From NCBI GenBank assembly GCA_028718805.1, contig JAQUKY010000002.1, positions 65,424 through 129,423 of the forward strand: DNA of 64,000 nucleotides. Reading direction: 5' to 3'. Source of the DNA: Candidatus Nanoarchaeia archaeon. GTDB lineage: Archaea; Nanobdellota; Nanobdellia; Pacearchaeales; GW2011-AR1. Below the pieces are notes generated by a model. It saw only the letters and a list, made by a program, of their open reading frames with translations. It had not been told where the DNA came from and searched no databases. Of the stretch, positions 50,955 through 59,669 are shown piece after piece; position 1 is the first letter of the stretch, and every line of letters starts with the position of its first letter. A program made the translations under genes and the position numbers.

Positions 50955-51155
50955 TTATTTTACCTTATTCCCGCATTCAGGGCAGAATTTCTCTGTTCCT
51001 TCTAATATTTTTCCGCATTGCTTGCATTTGATAACTTCTTTTTTCTTTTCAATTACCGCCTTATAACCAGATTTCCCAGAAACTAGCTTTCCGATTATAG
51101 CAGACATATCTGCAGAATCCTGATATTGTCTTAAGTCCAAGCAACTTCCACTCAT
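50955..51155 (-). CDS. Small zinc-ribbon protein
   Basis: 66 residues. The C-terminal half is a zinc ribbon with CKQCGKILEGTEKFCPECGN (two CxxC knuckles). The N-terminal 40 residues (MSGSCLDLRQYQDSADMSAI) are unrecognised. Such ribbons bind nucleic acid or protein. Stand-alone gene with a GAGAG-type site upstream. Confidence 0.75.
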   Translation of the reverse strand: MSGSCLDLRQYQDSADMSAIIGKLVSGKSGYKAVIEKKKEVIKCKQCGKILEGTEKFCPECGNKVK

Positions 51156-51338
51156 TTTAGCTCTCTGTATTCTCTCCTTTTTAATTTGTAAGAAAAATAA
51201 ATATCTTGTATTTTTAAACTTTATTATTCTGCTTTTTTATAATGTATAAGACTAATATAATTCATGATAAAAGATGCTCAAGTTTTGGTGGTTCATGTTT
51301 ACATTAAAAATAATTAATATTATAAATAACTTAAAATT

Positions 51339-51920
51339 TTATTTTAAAGAATCTCTAAGATAATCAACACCAGAAACAATGCCAATCAACCCAGTTATAA
51401 TAACAGGGTAAATAATCCAGCTAACCCCTAAAATTAAAAGAGCAATTGTTACAGATTGTATAAATGTAGTTAGCTTTCCAATATATTTTACTGTATATGG
51501 GTCTTTATTTCTGACAATTCTGATTAAAAACCCAGGTAGCCCTATAATCTCTCTGGAAGCTATTATAAACAAAAACAAAATTTCTCCTGCATCTGTTCTA
51601 ATAAAGAAAATTAATAAGGCAATTAATATGACCCCTGTAAATAACCTGTCTGTTACCTGGTCTAATCTTGCTCCCATCGAACTGGTTTGCTTTAATTTTC
51701 TTGCAAAATATCCATCTAACCAGTCAGTAAAAGCAGTAAAACCAAAAACAATTGCAATGCTTAATCTTGAATAATCACTAAAAATCATATAAACCACAAA
51801 AAATACTAATATGATTCTGATTAAAGTTATTATATTAGGAACATTAAGAAAATCTTCTTTTATCTCCTGTTTTATCTCTTTTTTAATTTCCTTAATCTTC
51901 TTTTTTATTTTTGGTTTCAT
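51339..51920 (-). CDS. CDP-alcohol phosphatidyltransferase family protein
   Basis: 193 residues. The catalytic motif DWLDGYFARKLKQTSSMGAR-LDQVTDR fits DG-x2-AR-x8-G-x3-D-x3-D. Five to six membrane helices follow the charged N-terminus. The start LNVPNIITLIRIILVFFVV is that of PgsA-like enzymes. It transfers a phosphatidyl (here archaetidyl) group from a CDP-lipid to an alcohol such as glycerol phosphate or inositol phosphate; the acceptor is not resolved. The leader has the recurrent motif. Confidence 0.9.
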   Translation of the reverse strand: MKPKIKKKIKEIKKEIKQEIKEDFLNVPNIITLIRIILVFFVVYMIFSDYSRLSIAIVFGFTAFTDWLDGYFARKLKQTSSMGARLDQVTDRLFTGVILIALLIFFIRTDAGEILFLFIIASREIIGLPGFLIRIVRNKDPYTVKYIGKLTTFIQSVTIALLILGVSWIIYPVIITGLIGIVSGVDYLRDSLK

Positions 51921-51935
51921 CTCTATTTTTTAAAT

Positions 51936-52005
51936 CTGTTTTGTTTGGTAATCCGATAAACGATTTAAGCTTTGTTTAATTAGCTTAAGCGGTTCAATCC
52001 CCCCT
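51936..52005 (-). promoter_or_regulatory. Recurrent leader motif, copy 6 (upstream of CDP-alcohol transferase)
   Basis: On the minus strand TTAAGCT (51982-51988) pairs with AGCTTAA (51965-51971) across a 10-nt loop. ATCGTTTATCGGATTACC follows, closely matching the smc and pilus ATPase leaders. It ends about 20 nt before the ATG at 51920, in sense. Confidence 0.5.
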
Positions 52006-52034
52006 AATATCGTTTTATACATCTTCAGATAATT

Positions 52035-52274
52035 TTATTTTTTATCAGACTTTTTTAATAAGTTTTCTGCCCTTTTAATCATTTCTTTTTTAAGGCCAAT
52101 AAAAACCCCGCCTTCTTTTGCTCCAACATAGCTGTTTTCTCCTGGTTTTATGATATGATTTAACTCATCTAATTCTATATCTATATGGGTTACAGAAGCA
52201 TTGCTTTTGCCTTTTTCATGAATATAGACATTAGCTTTTCCAATTAATTTTTTCCCTTCACCAGGTCCTGACAT
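52035..52274 (-). CDS. Hypothetical small protein
   Basis: 79 residues. Starts MSGPGEGKKLIGKANVYIHE; beta-rich N-terminal part (ASVTHIDIELDELNHIIKPG), helical basic C-terminus (KKEMIKRAENLLKKSDKK). No membrane segment and no known family. Located between the CDP-alcohol transferase gene and initiator tRNA. Codon usage and a clean start support it being real. Confidence 0.55.
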   Translation of the reverse strand: MSGPGEGKKLIGKANVYIHEKGKSNASVTHIDIELDELNHIIKPGENSYVGAKEGGVFIGLKKEMIKRAENLLKKSDKK

Positions 52275-52401
52275 TTTTCAATTTAGCATATTTTTGTTTA
52301 TTTTAAAATTGGAAAATGGAATTGACATTTTCTTTCCTCTTTTTAACTGATATTTATTAAATCAGTAAGCTTTAAAAGTATATTGATTTAGTAATAGTTA
52401 T

Positions 52402-52477
52402 AGCGGGGTAGAGCAGCCTGGAGTGCTCGCGAGGCCCATAACCTCGAGGTCGTGCGGTTCAAATCCCACCCCCGCTA
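52402..52477 (+). tRNA. Initiator tRNA-Met (CAT)
   Basis: 76 nt. Acceptor AGCGGGG/CCCCGCT gives the A1-T72 pair typical of archaeal initiators. Anticodon stem CGAGG/CCTCG with loop CCCATAA (anticodon CAT); T-arm with GGTTCAAATCC; discriminator A. The usual three G-C pairs of the anticodon stem are altered (A-T in the middle), a small deviation. CCA not encoded. Confidence 0.88.
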
Positions 52478-52596
52478 CTTTTCTCAAATATAAACTTATG
52501 AAGATTTATTATTCTCAATAACAAAAAACTCTATAAGCTATGAGAACATAAACCAAAGCGTTAATAAATTATAAATTACTAATAAAAACTATTAAA

Positions 52597-53244
52597 ATGG
52601 TAAGGGTTTTAGGTATAGATGAAGCGGGTCGCGGGCCTGTTATAGGTCCTTTGATTGTGGCAGGAGTTATGATTCATGATGGAAAAGAAGCAGAATTAGG
52701 TGCTGTTAAAGACTCAAAGCTATTGACTCATAAAAAGAGAATAGAACTAAATCACCTTATACAATCTCATTCTGAATTTAGTATAATACAAGTTGAGCCA
52801 GAGGAAATTGATAGTGCAGTAGGTTCTAAAGATGGAATGAACCTTAACTGGCTTGAAGCACACAAGCAGGCAGAAATAATAAACAAATTAAAGCCAGATG
52901 TTGCAATAATCGATTGTCCTTCTCCTAACTGCAAAAAATATACAGAATATTTAAAAAAACTTCTTGATAATAAAGAGATAAAATTAATTATAGAGCACAA
53001 GGCAGATGTAAACTATCCTGTTTGCTCTGCAGCATCTATTATAGCTAAGGTAAGAAGGGAAGAAGAAATGGATAAAATTAAGAAGAAATATGGGGATACT
53101 GGCCCTGGCTATCCTGCAAATGAGATAACAAAAAAATTTATCAAAGAAAAATGGGAAAAACATCCTGAAATATTCAGGCATTCATGGTCAACTTTTAAAA
53201 AACATGAAAAAATGAAAACTCAGAAAAAACTTGGGGAGTTTTAA
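52597..53244 (+). CDS. rnhB: Ribonuclease HII
   Basis: 215 residues. The N-terminal signature VLGIDEAGRGPVIGPLIVAG carries the DEG(R) catalytic Asp-Glu. VAIIDCPSPN and EHKADVNYPVCSAASIIAKV complete the active site and substrate-binding Tyr region. It removes RNA from RNA/DNA hybrids and single ribonucleotides in DNA. Size and motifs fit archaeal RNase HII. Its stop overlaps the end of the convergent PH-domain gene by 4 nt. Confidence 0.96.
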   Translation: MVRVLGIDEAGRGPVIGPLIVAGVMIHDGKEAELGAVKDSKLLTHKKRIELNHLIQSHSEFSIIQVEPEEIDSAVGSKDGMNLNWLEAHKQAEIINKLKPDVAIIDCPSPNCKKYTEYLKKLLDNKEIKLIIEHKADVNYPVCSAASIIAKVRREEEMDKIKKKYGDTGPGYPANEITKKFIKEKWEKHPEIFRHSWSTFKKHEKMKTQKKLGEF

Positions 53245-53768
53245 AGTCCCTGTTTAGAATTCTTAGATATCTTTTTCATTAAAAAATCCCTTATTTTTTC
53301 AGCAGCATCAATGTCTACTGCAGGAATATATCCTTCTACTGAGGGCCTTCCTCTTGCAGTATATGAATATCCTGCAGTCTGGATCATTACACTAGAAAAC
53401 CCAAGTATTCTAGCTAAGATCCCTCTCTGAATATCTACATTCTGAACTCTTTCATAAGGAACATTAGAATATCTTTTCCATATAATCCCTCTTTCTAATT
53501 TTAAATTTGAATCAGTAAATTCATAGAACCATCTGTTGTAAGCCATTCTTGCATATATCTCTGCGATTATTATTGTAAATAAGATAGCGAGAAACAAAAT
53601 TCCAAAAACATACATTAAAATATTGGAAGATGCATCTCCACCAACTAATTTAGTAACTCTAAGTGTCGGAGAACTAAAAACAACTAAAAGTATAATTATA
53701 AAAATAAACAAGGAATATCCCTTTAATCTAAATAACCATCTTGCACCTGGGTGTAATTGCGTTTTCAT
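53241..53768 (-). CDS. Bacterial-type PH domain (YdbT/DUF304-like) membrane protein
   Basis: 175 residues from the ATG at 53768. Two hydrophobic segments (YSLFIFIIILLVVFSSPT; MYVFGILFLAILFTIIIAEI) are followed by the bPH2 domain: WFYEFTDSNLKLERGIIWKR, VPYERVQNVDIQRGILARIL. An upstream frame to 53864 is open, but a TATA-like TTTTTAAAT near 53790-53800 fits a leaderless start at 53768. Membrane-bound, function uncertain; the family is common in archaea. Confidence 0.82.
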   Translation of the reverse strand: MKTQLHPGARWLFRLKGYSLFIFIIILLVVFSSPTLRVTKLVGGDASSNILMYVFGILFLAILFTIIIAEIYARMAYNRWFYEFTDSNLKLERGIIWKRYSNVPYERVQNVDIQRGILARILGFSSVMIQTAGYSYTARGRPSVEGYIPAVDIDAAEKIRDFLMKKISKNSKQGL

Positions 53769-53864
53769 ATAAGAATCATGCAAATAGCATTTAAAAATCT
53801 TACTTAATATAAATTTAAAAATACCTCTTCTTTCTATAAATGATAAAATTGGTAATGAAAACAA

Positions 53865-53955
53865 GAAGTTAAGTTATGAATACTGAGATTTAGCTTAAGC
53901 TATTCAAACACAGCTTAAAAATCGTTTTTACAGATTACCGATAAATAAACAAAAC
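53865..53955 (+). promoter_or_regulatory. Recurrent leader motif, copy 7 (upstream of smc)
   Basis: TTAAGCT (53895-53901) pairs with AGCTTAA (53912-53918) around a 10-nt loop. AAAAATCGTTTTTACAGATT and ACCGATAAATAA follow, close to the pilus ATPase leader. GTTATGAA upstream is also shared. It ends about 12 nt before the ATG at 53967, in sense. Confidence 0.5.
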
Positions 53956-53966
53956 AACAAAAGAAG

Positions 53967-56900
53967 ATGCCGTATATTAAAAAACTGGTGATGAGGGGTT
54001 TTAAGAGCTTTGCAAGAGAGACAACTATGAATCTTGATAAAAACATGAATGTAATAGTTGGCCCAAATGGTTCTGGAAAATCTTGTGATTATTCAACCCT
54101 TGTAAAACTTTCAAATGGAAGTGAAATACCAATAGGGAAATTAGTTGAAGAGCAGATAAAAAAATCTGCTGAAATAAAAAAATTAGATGATGGAATTTAT
54201 GTAGACGGAAGCAATAACATAGAGATAATTTCATTAAATAAAAGCACAGGGAAAGCAGAAAGGAGATTAGTTTCAAAATTTATAAAAAGAGAGGGGGATA
54301 TTCTGTATCAAATCAGGACAAGAACAGGAAAGGAAGTAAAAGCAACAGGATGCCATCCTGTAATAACATTTAGGGATGGAGAAATTAAAAGTATTTTATT
54401 AAGAGACTTAAATGTTGGCAGTTTAATTGCTTCTCCAAGAGTTTTAAAAATTGGAGGTAATCAGTTTGATAAAGATCTCGCGAGATTTATTGGGTATATA
54501 ATCGGAGATGGATATATTTCAAAAGAGAGAATAGAATTTGTTAATAACGACATGGAAGTAATAGGAGATTATAAAGACATTTTAAACAAGTTTAATCTTC
54601 ATTATACCGAGAGGCTGGATAAGAATATTACAAGAATTTACATAAATAATTCTTCTTTTTACAAAAAGATAAAAAATATGTTTATAGAAAATCATCAGGG
54701 TTCTATAACCTCAACCATTAAAAAGATTCCAGACTCTTTGTTATCTGCAGATAACTTGGCAATTTCAAATCTTTTAGCAGGGTTATATGATACAGATGGA
54801 AGTGTAAGAAAAGATATTGCAGTAATTGAATTCTGCACAAAGAATCAAGAATTAGCCAATCAAATGCAGGGTTTATTATTAAGATTTGGGATAATATCAA
54901 AAATTAAAAAAAGGTTGTGCTGTGCAAAGAATACAAAAGACCAAACAAAGAGGCCTTATTTTTATCTATATGTCTATGGTATAGAGAACTCCAAAAAATT
55001 TTATAATAATATCCCCTTAAAAGTAGCACATAAATCTGAGAATATTAAATCATGGTTATCTAAGGATTTAATATCAAATCCAAATACAGACTTATTGCCT
55101 CAAGAAATTAATCTGTATGTAAGAGAACTGACAAGGCTTTTAGGAATAAAATATAAACCCCTAAGAAAACAATATCCCTCTTTAGCAGCGTATATCGAGA
55201 ATAGGTGTTTGCCGTCAAGAAAGGGGATAAGTATTGCTCTCAGAATTTTTAATAGTAAGTTATCAGAATTAAATAATCTATTTAATGATTTAAAAGTAAA
55301 TAAAATAAATTTAATTAAATGTATGGATGAACTTAACATTTCTGGTTGGAATGCTTCAAAATCTGTTGGATTACACAAGACAATTATAAGAAATCAATGG
55401 TCAAATAATAATGTTTCACCTAAGCAGGAAAATTTAGTAAAATTTTATAATTTAATAAAAGAAACATTTGAAATTAGATTTCTAAGAATAAAGGAGCTAA
55501 TGGGTATCCTTAATTTGATAGTTAATTCTGATATCTATTGGGATAAGATAATTTCAATTCAAAAGCTGGAAAAGCCAGAATTTGTTTATGACTTAACTAT
55601 AGAAGGTAATCATAATTTTATAGCAAACAATTTATTTGTTCATAACAGCAATGTCACAGACGCATTATGTTTTGTTCTTGGAAGATTATCAATTAAATCT
55701 ATGAGGGCAGCAAAAGCATCTCATTTAATTTTTGCAGGAAATAAGCAGTATAAAAAAGCAAATGAGGCATTTGTAGAAATAATCATAGACAACGAAGATA
55801 AGACTTTTGCATTAAATGAAAAGGAAATTAAAATAAGAAGAATTGTAAGAAAAAATGGGCAAAGTATTTACAGGATTAATAATGAAACAAAAACAAGGCA
55901 GGAAGTTTTAGAGCTTCTGGGCCAGGCAGGAATAGACCCACATGGATTTAATATAGTTCTTCAGGGAGAAATTGAAAGGTTTGTAAAAATGCCTGCAGAT
56001 GAGAGGAGAAAAGTTATAGAAGAAGTAGCAGGAATTTCTGTTTATGAGATGAGAAAGCAGAAGTCCTTAAATGAATTAGAAAAAACAGAGGAAAAATTAA
56101 AACAGATAAACACTGTTTTAAGAGAACGAACTAATTACTTAAAAAATCTGGAAAATGAAAGAGAGCAGGCATTAAAATTTAAAAAACTTGAAGAAACAGT
56201 GAAACAGTGCAGGGCATCAATAGTTAATAGGAATCTGCAGGAAAGAAAAAAAGAAGCAGATGAGATTAATAAAAAAATAGAGGAAAAAAGAAAAGAAGTT
56301 AATAAGAAAAATGAGATAATAACAAAGACCCAGAATGAAATCTCTTTGCTGAATGAAAAAATAGATAACATTTCCAAAACAATCCAAAAATCTTCTGGTA
56401 TAGAACAGGATAACCTTATGGAACAGCTTACAATTTTAAAGCAGGAAATAGCAGGCTCAACTGCAAGAAAAGAAAATTTTGAGAATCAACTGAATGAATT
56501 AGAGAGGAGGGAAAACGCATTAAAAGAAACAATAAAATCCTCTGAAAAAGAGATTTCAGAGATGGCTCAGGAAAAGGGCAAGAATAAAAAGAAGCAGCTT
56601 GAAGAAAAGAAAAAACAATTAGAAGAATTAGATGAATTAAAGAGAAAAACTTATTTATTAAAATCAAATATTTCTTCGCTTGAAAACCAGGTAGAAGACA
56701 AAAAAAAGCAGATACAACGTCTGAAAAATGAGTCTAACTTTATCTTAGACCAGATTCAGGATACAGAATCTGGAATTAAAATTAAAAATTCTTTGTCAGA
56801 ACATCAGTCATCGTTAGTTAAATTAAAACAATCAATAAAAGATGATGAAAGCAGTCTTTTAAGGTTAGAAAATACTCTCCTTGAAAAACAGAAAGAAATA

Positions 56901-58397
56901 GCAGTAAGAAAACAGCAGACTGAAAAAGCAGAAAAAATAAAAGCAAAGGTTCAGAAATTAGATATCTGCCCGTTATGCCAGACAAAGATGACTCCGGGGC
57001 ATGTTAAAGAAGTAATTGAAAAATCTGATATAGCAATATCTAAAAACAAAGAAAAAATTTCTAATCTTCAGAAACAGGCAGCAGAGTCTGAAAATAAAAT
57101 ACACGCGATTAAAAAGAATATATCAGAGCAAGACCTGGAGATAAAAACAAGAGAAATAGATATAATAAAATTACAGACAATTGAAGAGAAGAAACAGCAG
57201 TTAAAAAGAAATTCTGAGCAGATTAAAATTTATGAAGAAGAATTATCAGGCATAGAGCAGAAATATAGGATGACTGAAGCTAATTTCTCTAAAATAAAAA
57301 TAAGTGAAGAAGATTATGAAAGCTTAAAATTAGAGGTTAATGAACTGCAGAGAAGCGAGGAAAGGGATTTAGGAGTAGAGATAACAACAAAACAAAGGGA
57401 ACTTGACAGAATAAAACTTGTAATAAAACAGATTTTAAGGGATAGAGAATCAATCCGGGATGATTTGTCTAATCTAACAGAAGATTTGGAAGCAAAACAG
57501 AAAGAAGCAGAAGAAAAAGAAGAGCAGGCAGTTTATTTAAAACAAAAATATCAAAAAATGTTTGGTGAGAAAAACCAGATACAGGATAAGGTAAGGATGT
57601 TTGAATCTAATTTAATGCACCAGCAGAATGAAAAAAACTTGTCCGAGAATGATATAAATAATTTAAAGATAAACCAGGCAGAAATAACAGCTAAGCAGCA
57701 AAATTTAGAGGAAGAATTAAAACAATTCCCAAATGTTACTCTCATTAATTTACCAACAGAGAAACTAAAAGAAAAACTTAATCAATCATCTGAAATATTA
57801 GCAAGAATAGGTTCTGTTAACTTAAGGGCATTAGAAGTTTATGAGGATATAAAGGCAGAGTATGATAAAATAAGGGAAAAAGTTGAGCAATTAGAAAAAG
57901 AAAAAGCAGATATTTTGAATATTATTGCCCAGATTGACAAAAAGAAAAAAAGAACTTTCCTTCAGACCTTAAGAGAGATTAATGCCTTGTTCTCAAGAAA
58001 TTTCAGCCAGTTAAGTGAAAAAGGAGAGGTTATTTTAGAGCCTCAGAACAAAGATGACATCTTTGCAGCAGGCTTGGATATTACAGTCAAGACAGGGATT
58101 GGAAAATATTTTGATGTAACCTCTTTGTCTGGGGGAGAACAATGTCTTGTTGCATTATCATTAATTTTTGCAATACAAGAGCATAAACCTTATTGTTTTT
58201 ATATTTTTGATGAGATTGATGCAGCTCTTGACAAGCGAAACAGTGAAAAATTAGCATATTTATTAAAGAAATACATGAAAGAAGGACAATATATTATAAT
58301 AACTCACAATGATGCCCTAATCTCAGAATCTACCAATGTCTTGTATGGAGTAAGCATGCAGGAAGGTGTTTCAAAGATATTGAGTCTGGAGGTTTAA
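53967..58397 (+). CDS. smc: SMC-like ATPase with P-loop intein and zinc hook
   Basis: 1476 residues; 955 after removal of a 521-residue intein. The N-terminal MPYIKKLVMRGFKSF and VGPNGSGKS, continuing after the intein with NVTDALCFVLGRLSIKSMRA, are SMC-type. The C-terminal head has GSVNLRALEVYE, LSGGEQCLVALSLIF and FYIFDEIDAALDKRN. At the centre of the coiled coil, where an SMC hinge is expected, there is instead CPLCQTKM (Cys 1001 and 1004), a Rad50-like zinc hook; no 150-200-residue hinge is visible. It probably dimerises through zinc and acts in chromosome organisation or repair. Convergent with the following gene by a 4-nt overlap. Confidence 0.88.
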   Translation: MPYIKKLVMRGFKSFARETTMNLDKNMNVIVGPNGSGKSCDYSTLVKLSNGSEIPIGKLVEEQIKKSAEIKKLDDGIYVDGSNNIEIISLNKSTGKAERRLVSKFIKREGDILYQIRTRTGKEVKATGCHPVITFRDGEIKSILLRDLNVGSLIASPRVLKIGGNQFDKDLARFIGYIIGDGYISKERIEFVNNDMEVIGDYKDILNKFNLHYTERLDKNITRIYINNSSFYKKIKNMFIENHQGSITSTIKKIPDSLLSADNLAISNLLAGLYDTDGSVRKDIAVIEFCTKNQELANQMQGLLLRFGIISKIKKRLCCAKNTKDQTKRPYFYLYVYGIENSKKFYNNIPLKVAHKSENIKSWLSKDLISNPNTDLLPQEINLYVRELTRLLGIKYKPLRKQYPSLAAYIENRCLPSRKGISIALRIFNSKLSELNNLFNDLKVNKINLIKCMDELNISGWNASKSVGLHKTIIRNQWSNNNVSPKQENLVKFYNLIKETFEIRFLRIKELMGILNLIVNSDIYWDKIISIQKLEKPEFVYDLTIEGNHNFIANNLFVHNSNVTDALCFVLGRLSIKSMRAAKASHLIFAGNKQYKKANEAFVEIIIDNEDKTFALNEKEIKIRRIVRKNGQSIYRINNETKTRQEVLELLGQAGIDPHGFNIVLQGEIERFVKMPADERRKVIEEVAGISVYEMRKQKSLNELEKTEEKLKQINTVLRERTNYLKNLENEREQALKFKKLEETVKQCRASIVNRNLQERKKEADEINKKIEEKRKEVNKKNEIITKTQNEISLLNEKIDNISKTIQKSSGIEQDNLMEQLTILKQEIAGSTARKENFENQLNELERRENALKETIKSSEKEISEMAQEKGKNKKKQLEEKKKQLEELDELKRKTYLLKSNISSLENQVEDKKKQIQRLKNESNFILDQIQDTESGIKIKNSLSEHQSSLVKLKQSIKDDESSLLRLENTLLEKQKEIAVRKQQTEKAEKIKAKVQKLDICPLCQTKMTPGHVKEVIEKSDIAISKNKEKISNLQKQAAESENKIHAIKKNISEQDLEIKTREIDIIKLQTIEEKKQQLKRNSEQIKIYEEELSGIEQKYRMTEANFSKIKISEEDYESLKLEVNELQRSEERDLGVEITTKQRELDRIKLVIKQILRDRESIRDDLSNLTEDLEAKQKEAEEKEEQAVYLKQKYQKMFGEKNQIQDKVRMFESNLMHQQNEKNLSENDINNLKINQAEITAKQQNLEEELKQFPNVTLINLPTEKLKEKLNQSSEILARIGSVNLRALEVYEDIKAEYDKIREKVEQLEKEKADILNIIAQIDKKKKRTFLQTLREINALFSRNFSQLSEKGEVILEPQNKDDIFAAGLDITVKTGIGKYFDVTSLSGGEQCLVALSLIFAIQEHKPYCFYIFDEIDAALDKRNSEKLAYLLKKYMKEGQYIIITHNDALISESTNVLYGVSMQEGVSKILSLEV
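54084..55646 (+). other. Intein with LAGLIDADG endonuclease in smc
   Basis: Residues 40-560 of the precursor. The insertion is directly after GPNGSGKS of Walker A. It begins CDYSTLVKLSNG (Cys1, block A) and ends GNHNFIANNLFVHN followed by Ser (penultimate His, terminal Asn, +1 Ser), a complete set of splicing residues. Two endonuclease motifs: ARFIGYIIGDGYI (about 171-183) and NLLAGLYDTDGS (about 268-280). Splicing should restore an intact P-loop, so the ATPase depends on it. Confidence 0.93.
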
Positions 58398-58726
58398 TCA
58401 ATATCCATATTTATATACATTTTTTGAAAATCATCAATACATTCAAAATGTTTATCAAGCAATTTATTTTCTCTAAAAGCTCTTTTATAACCCATCGAAC
58501 TATTGTTTATATCACAATTAAATAGAACAAGTGTGTTATAAAGCCACGAAGATCCAGGGCCATTACTTTTTATTCCGGTAATTATTTTTACTGATTGGCA
58601 ATTTATGATTCCTTTAGGAGTACTATGTTTAAATTCAGGTTCAAAAAACAAAATTGTTTCTAAACTAGGATAGCTTTTATCAGCATTCTTTTTTTCTGTG
58701 ATTACTCTCATCCTTTTTTCTTCCAT
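58394..58726 (-). CDS. Hypothetical protein
   Basis: 110 residues. Basic N-terminus, then beta-rich middle (TILFFEPEFKHSTPKGIINC; SVKIITGIKSNGPGSSWLYN) and an Asp/Met-rich end (KMYINMDID). Not recognised. It overlaps the smc stop by 4 nt on the opposite strand and is followed by three further small genes in the same direction, all beginning with a similar ATG context. Confidence 0.5.
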   Translation of the reverse strand: MEEKRMRVITEKKNADKSYPSLETILFFEPEFKHSTPKGIINCQSVKIITGIKSNGPGSSWLYNTLVLFNCDINNSSMGYKRAFRENKLLDKHFECIDDFQKMYINMDID

Positions 58727-58782
58727 TTTCTTCTTATCCTTTATTTACTTTTAAAGATTGTTGTATTTGAGAGTCTGGAAGT

Positions 58783-59007
58783 TTAACCCTTGCTGATAAT
58801 CTTTCTCATATGTTTTTTTAATTTTCCTAGATTCTCAGGTGTGTGCTCATTATTTGCTTTGCTTTTTTCCAATCCTTGGTAAAAAAAACAATTAGTATAA
58901 TCAGGGGTATTGCATGTATGTTCAACTCTTAATTTGTAACTCCTGCTATAACTAGGATTTTTTGCCAGTACATAGCATTCTTGATTGTATGGGCATAAAA
59001 TTGGCAT
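58783..59007 (-). CDS. Small Cys-rich protein A
   Basis: 74 residues. CPYNQEC near the N-terminus and CNTPDYTNCFFY in the middle give four conserved Cys, with a basic helical tail. The next gene encodes a relative with the same pattern, so this is a tandem paralogue pair. The Cys arrangement could bind zinc or an iron-sulphur cluster. No known function. Confidence 0.55.
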   Translation of the reverse strand: MPILCPYNQECYVLAKNPSYSRSYKLRVEHTCNTPDYTNCFFYQGLEKSKANNEHTPENLGKLKKHMRKIISKG

Positions 59008-59045
59008 TTTATTAGACTTAAGTATATTAATTTAAAATTAAGGGT

Positions 59046-59240
59046 TTAAAAATATTGTGAATTGGACCTTTTTTTAAATTCTGCACAATTAATGTAATCT
59101 GGAGTTGAACAAAAACCAGTCTTTAATGTTTCAACAGGGCTTCTCTCAAAAGCAGATTTCTCTTGTGCACTCAGGATTTGATAATCCACATTTGTTTTTT
59201 CTAATCGTTTACAATTTTTAGGTATATACGGGCATTCCAT
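59046..59240 (-). CDS. Small Cys-rich protein B
   Basis: 64 residues. CPYIPKNC and CSTPDYINCAEF match the CPY-x(3,4)-C and C-x-TPDY-x-NC pattern of protein A. Tandem copy, same strand, 38 nt apart. Probable metal-binding small protein; function unknown. Confidence 0.55.
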   Translation of the reverse strand: MECPYIPKNCKRLEKTNVDYQILSAQEKSAFERSPVETLKTGFCSTPDYINCAEFKKRSNSQYF

Positions 59241-59273
59241 TTTATTACATCTTTTGTTTATTTTTAAGTATTA

Positions 59274-59552
59274 TTATAATTTTTTTGGGATTAAAGCAAC
59301 ACCTATTTGATGATGCAGAAATCGGTATCTATCAATATCTGAACCAGCCCCAGCCCCAAAAAAGGTATCCTGGTAATTTACAACAATTTCTGCCTCGTCT
59401 GGAACTGAAGAAGCAAATTCACTGATATCTCTTTGATCACAATGCACTCCAACTAAATTATAGGTATTGGATAATTCGCGTAAACTAACCCCCTTTGATT
59501 CTGCATAATCCTTTATGCTCATATTCAATATCTTCCCCGTATCTATTGCCAT
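59274..59552 (-). CDS. Hypothetical small protein
   Basis: 92 residues, mixed alpha/beta, no membrane segment. Helical N-terminus (GKILNMSIKDYAESKGVSLR) and a Gly-rich end (DTFFGAGAGSDIDRYRFLHH). The first half could be a small HTH-like unit (SKGVSLRELSNTYN), but this is weak. Same-strand neighbour of the Cys-rich pair. Confidence 0.5.
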   Translation of the reverse strand: MAIDTGKILNMSIKDYAESKGVSLRELSNTYNLVGVHCDQRDISEFASSVPDEAEIVVNYQDTFFGAGAGSDIDRYRFLHHQIGVALIPKKL

Positions 59553-59669
59553 TTTCTTCTTATCTTTTGTTTATTTTTAAATATTTATTTATCACCAACT
59601 TTTTTCTTTATAAAAAAAGAAAAACGGGAAACAAGAAAATAAAATATAAAAAAATAAAAAATGGAACAA

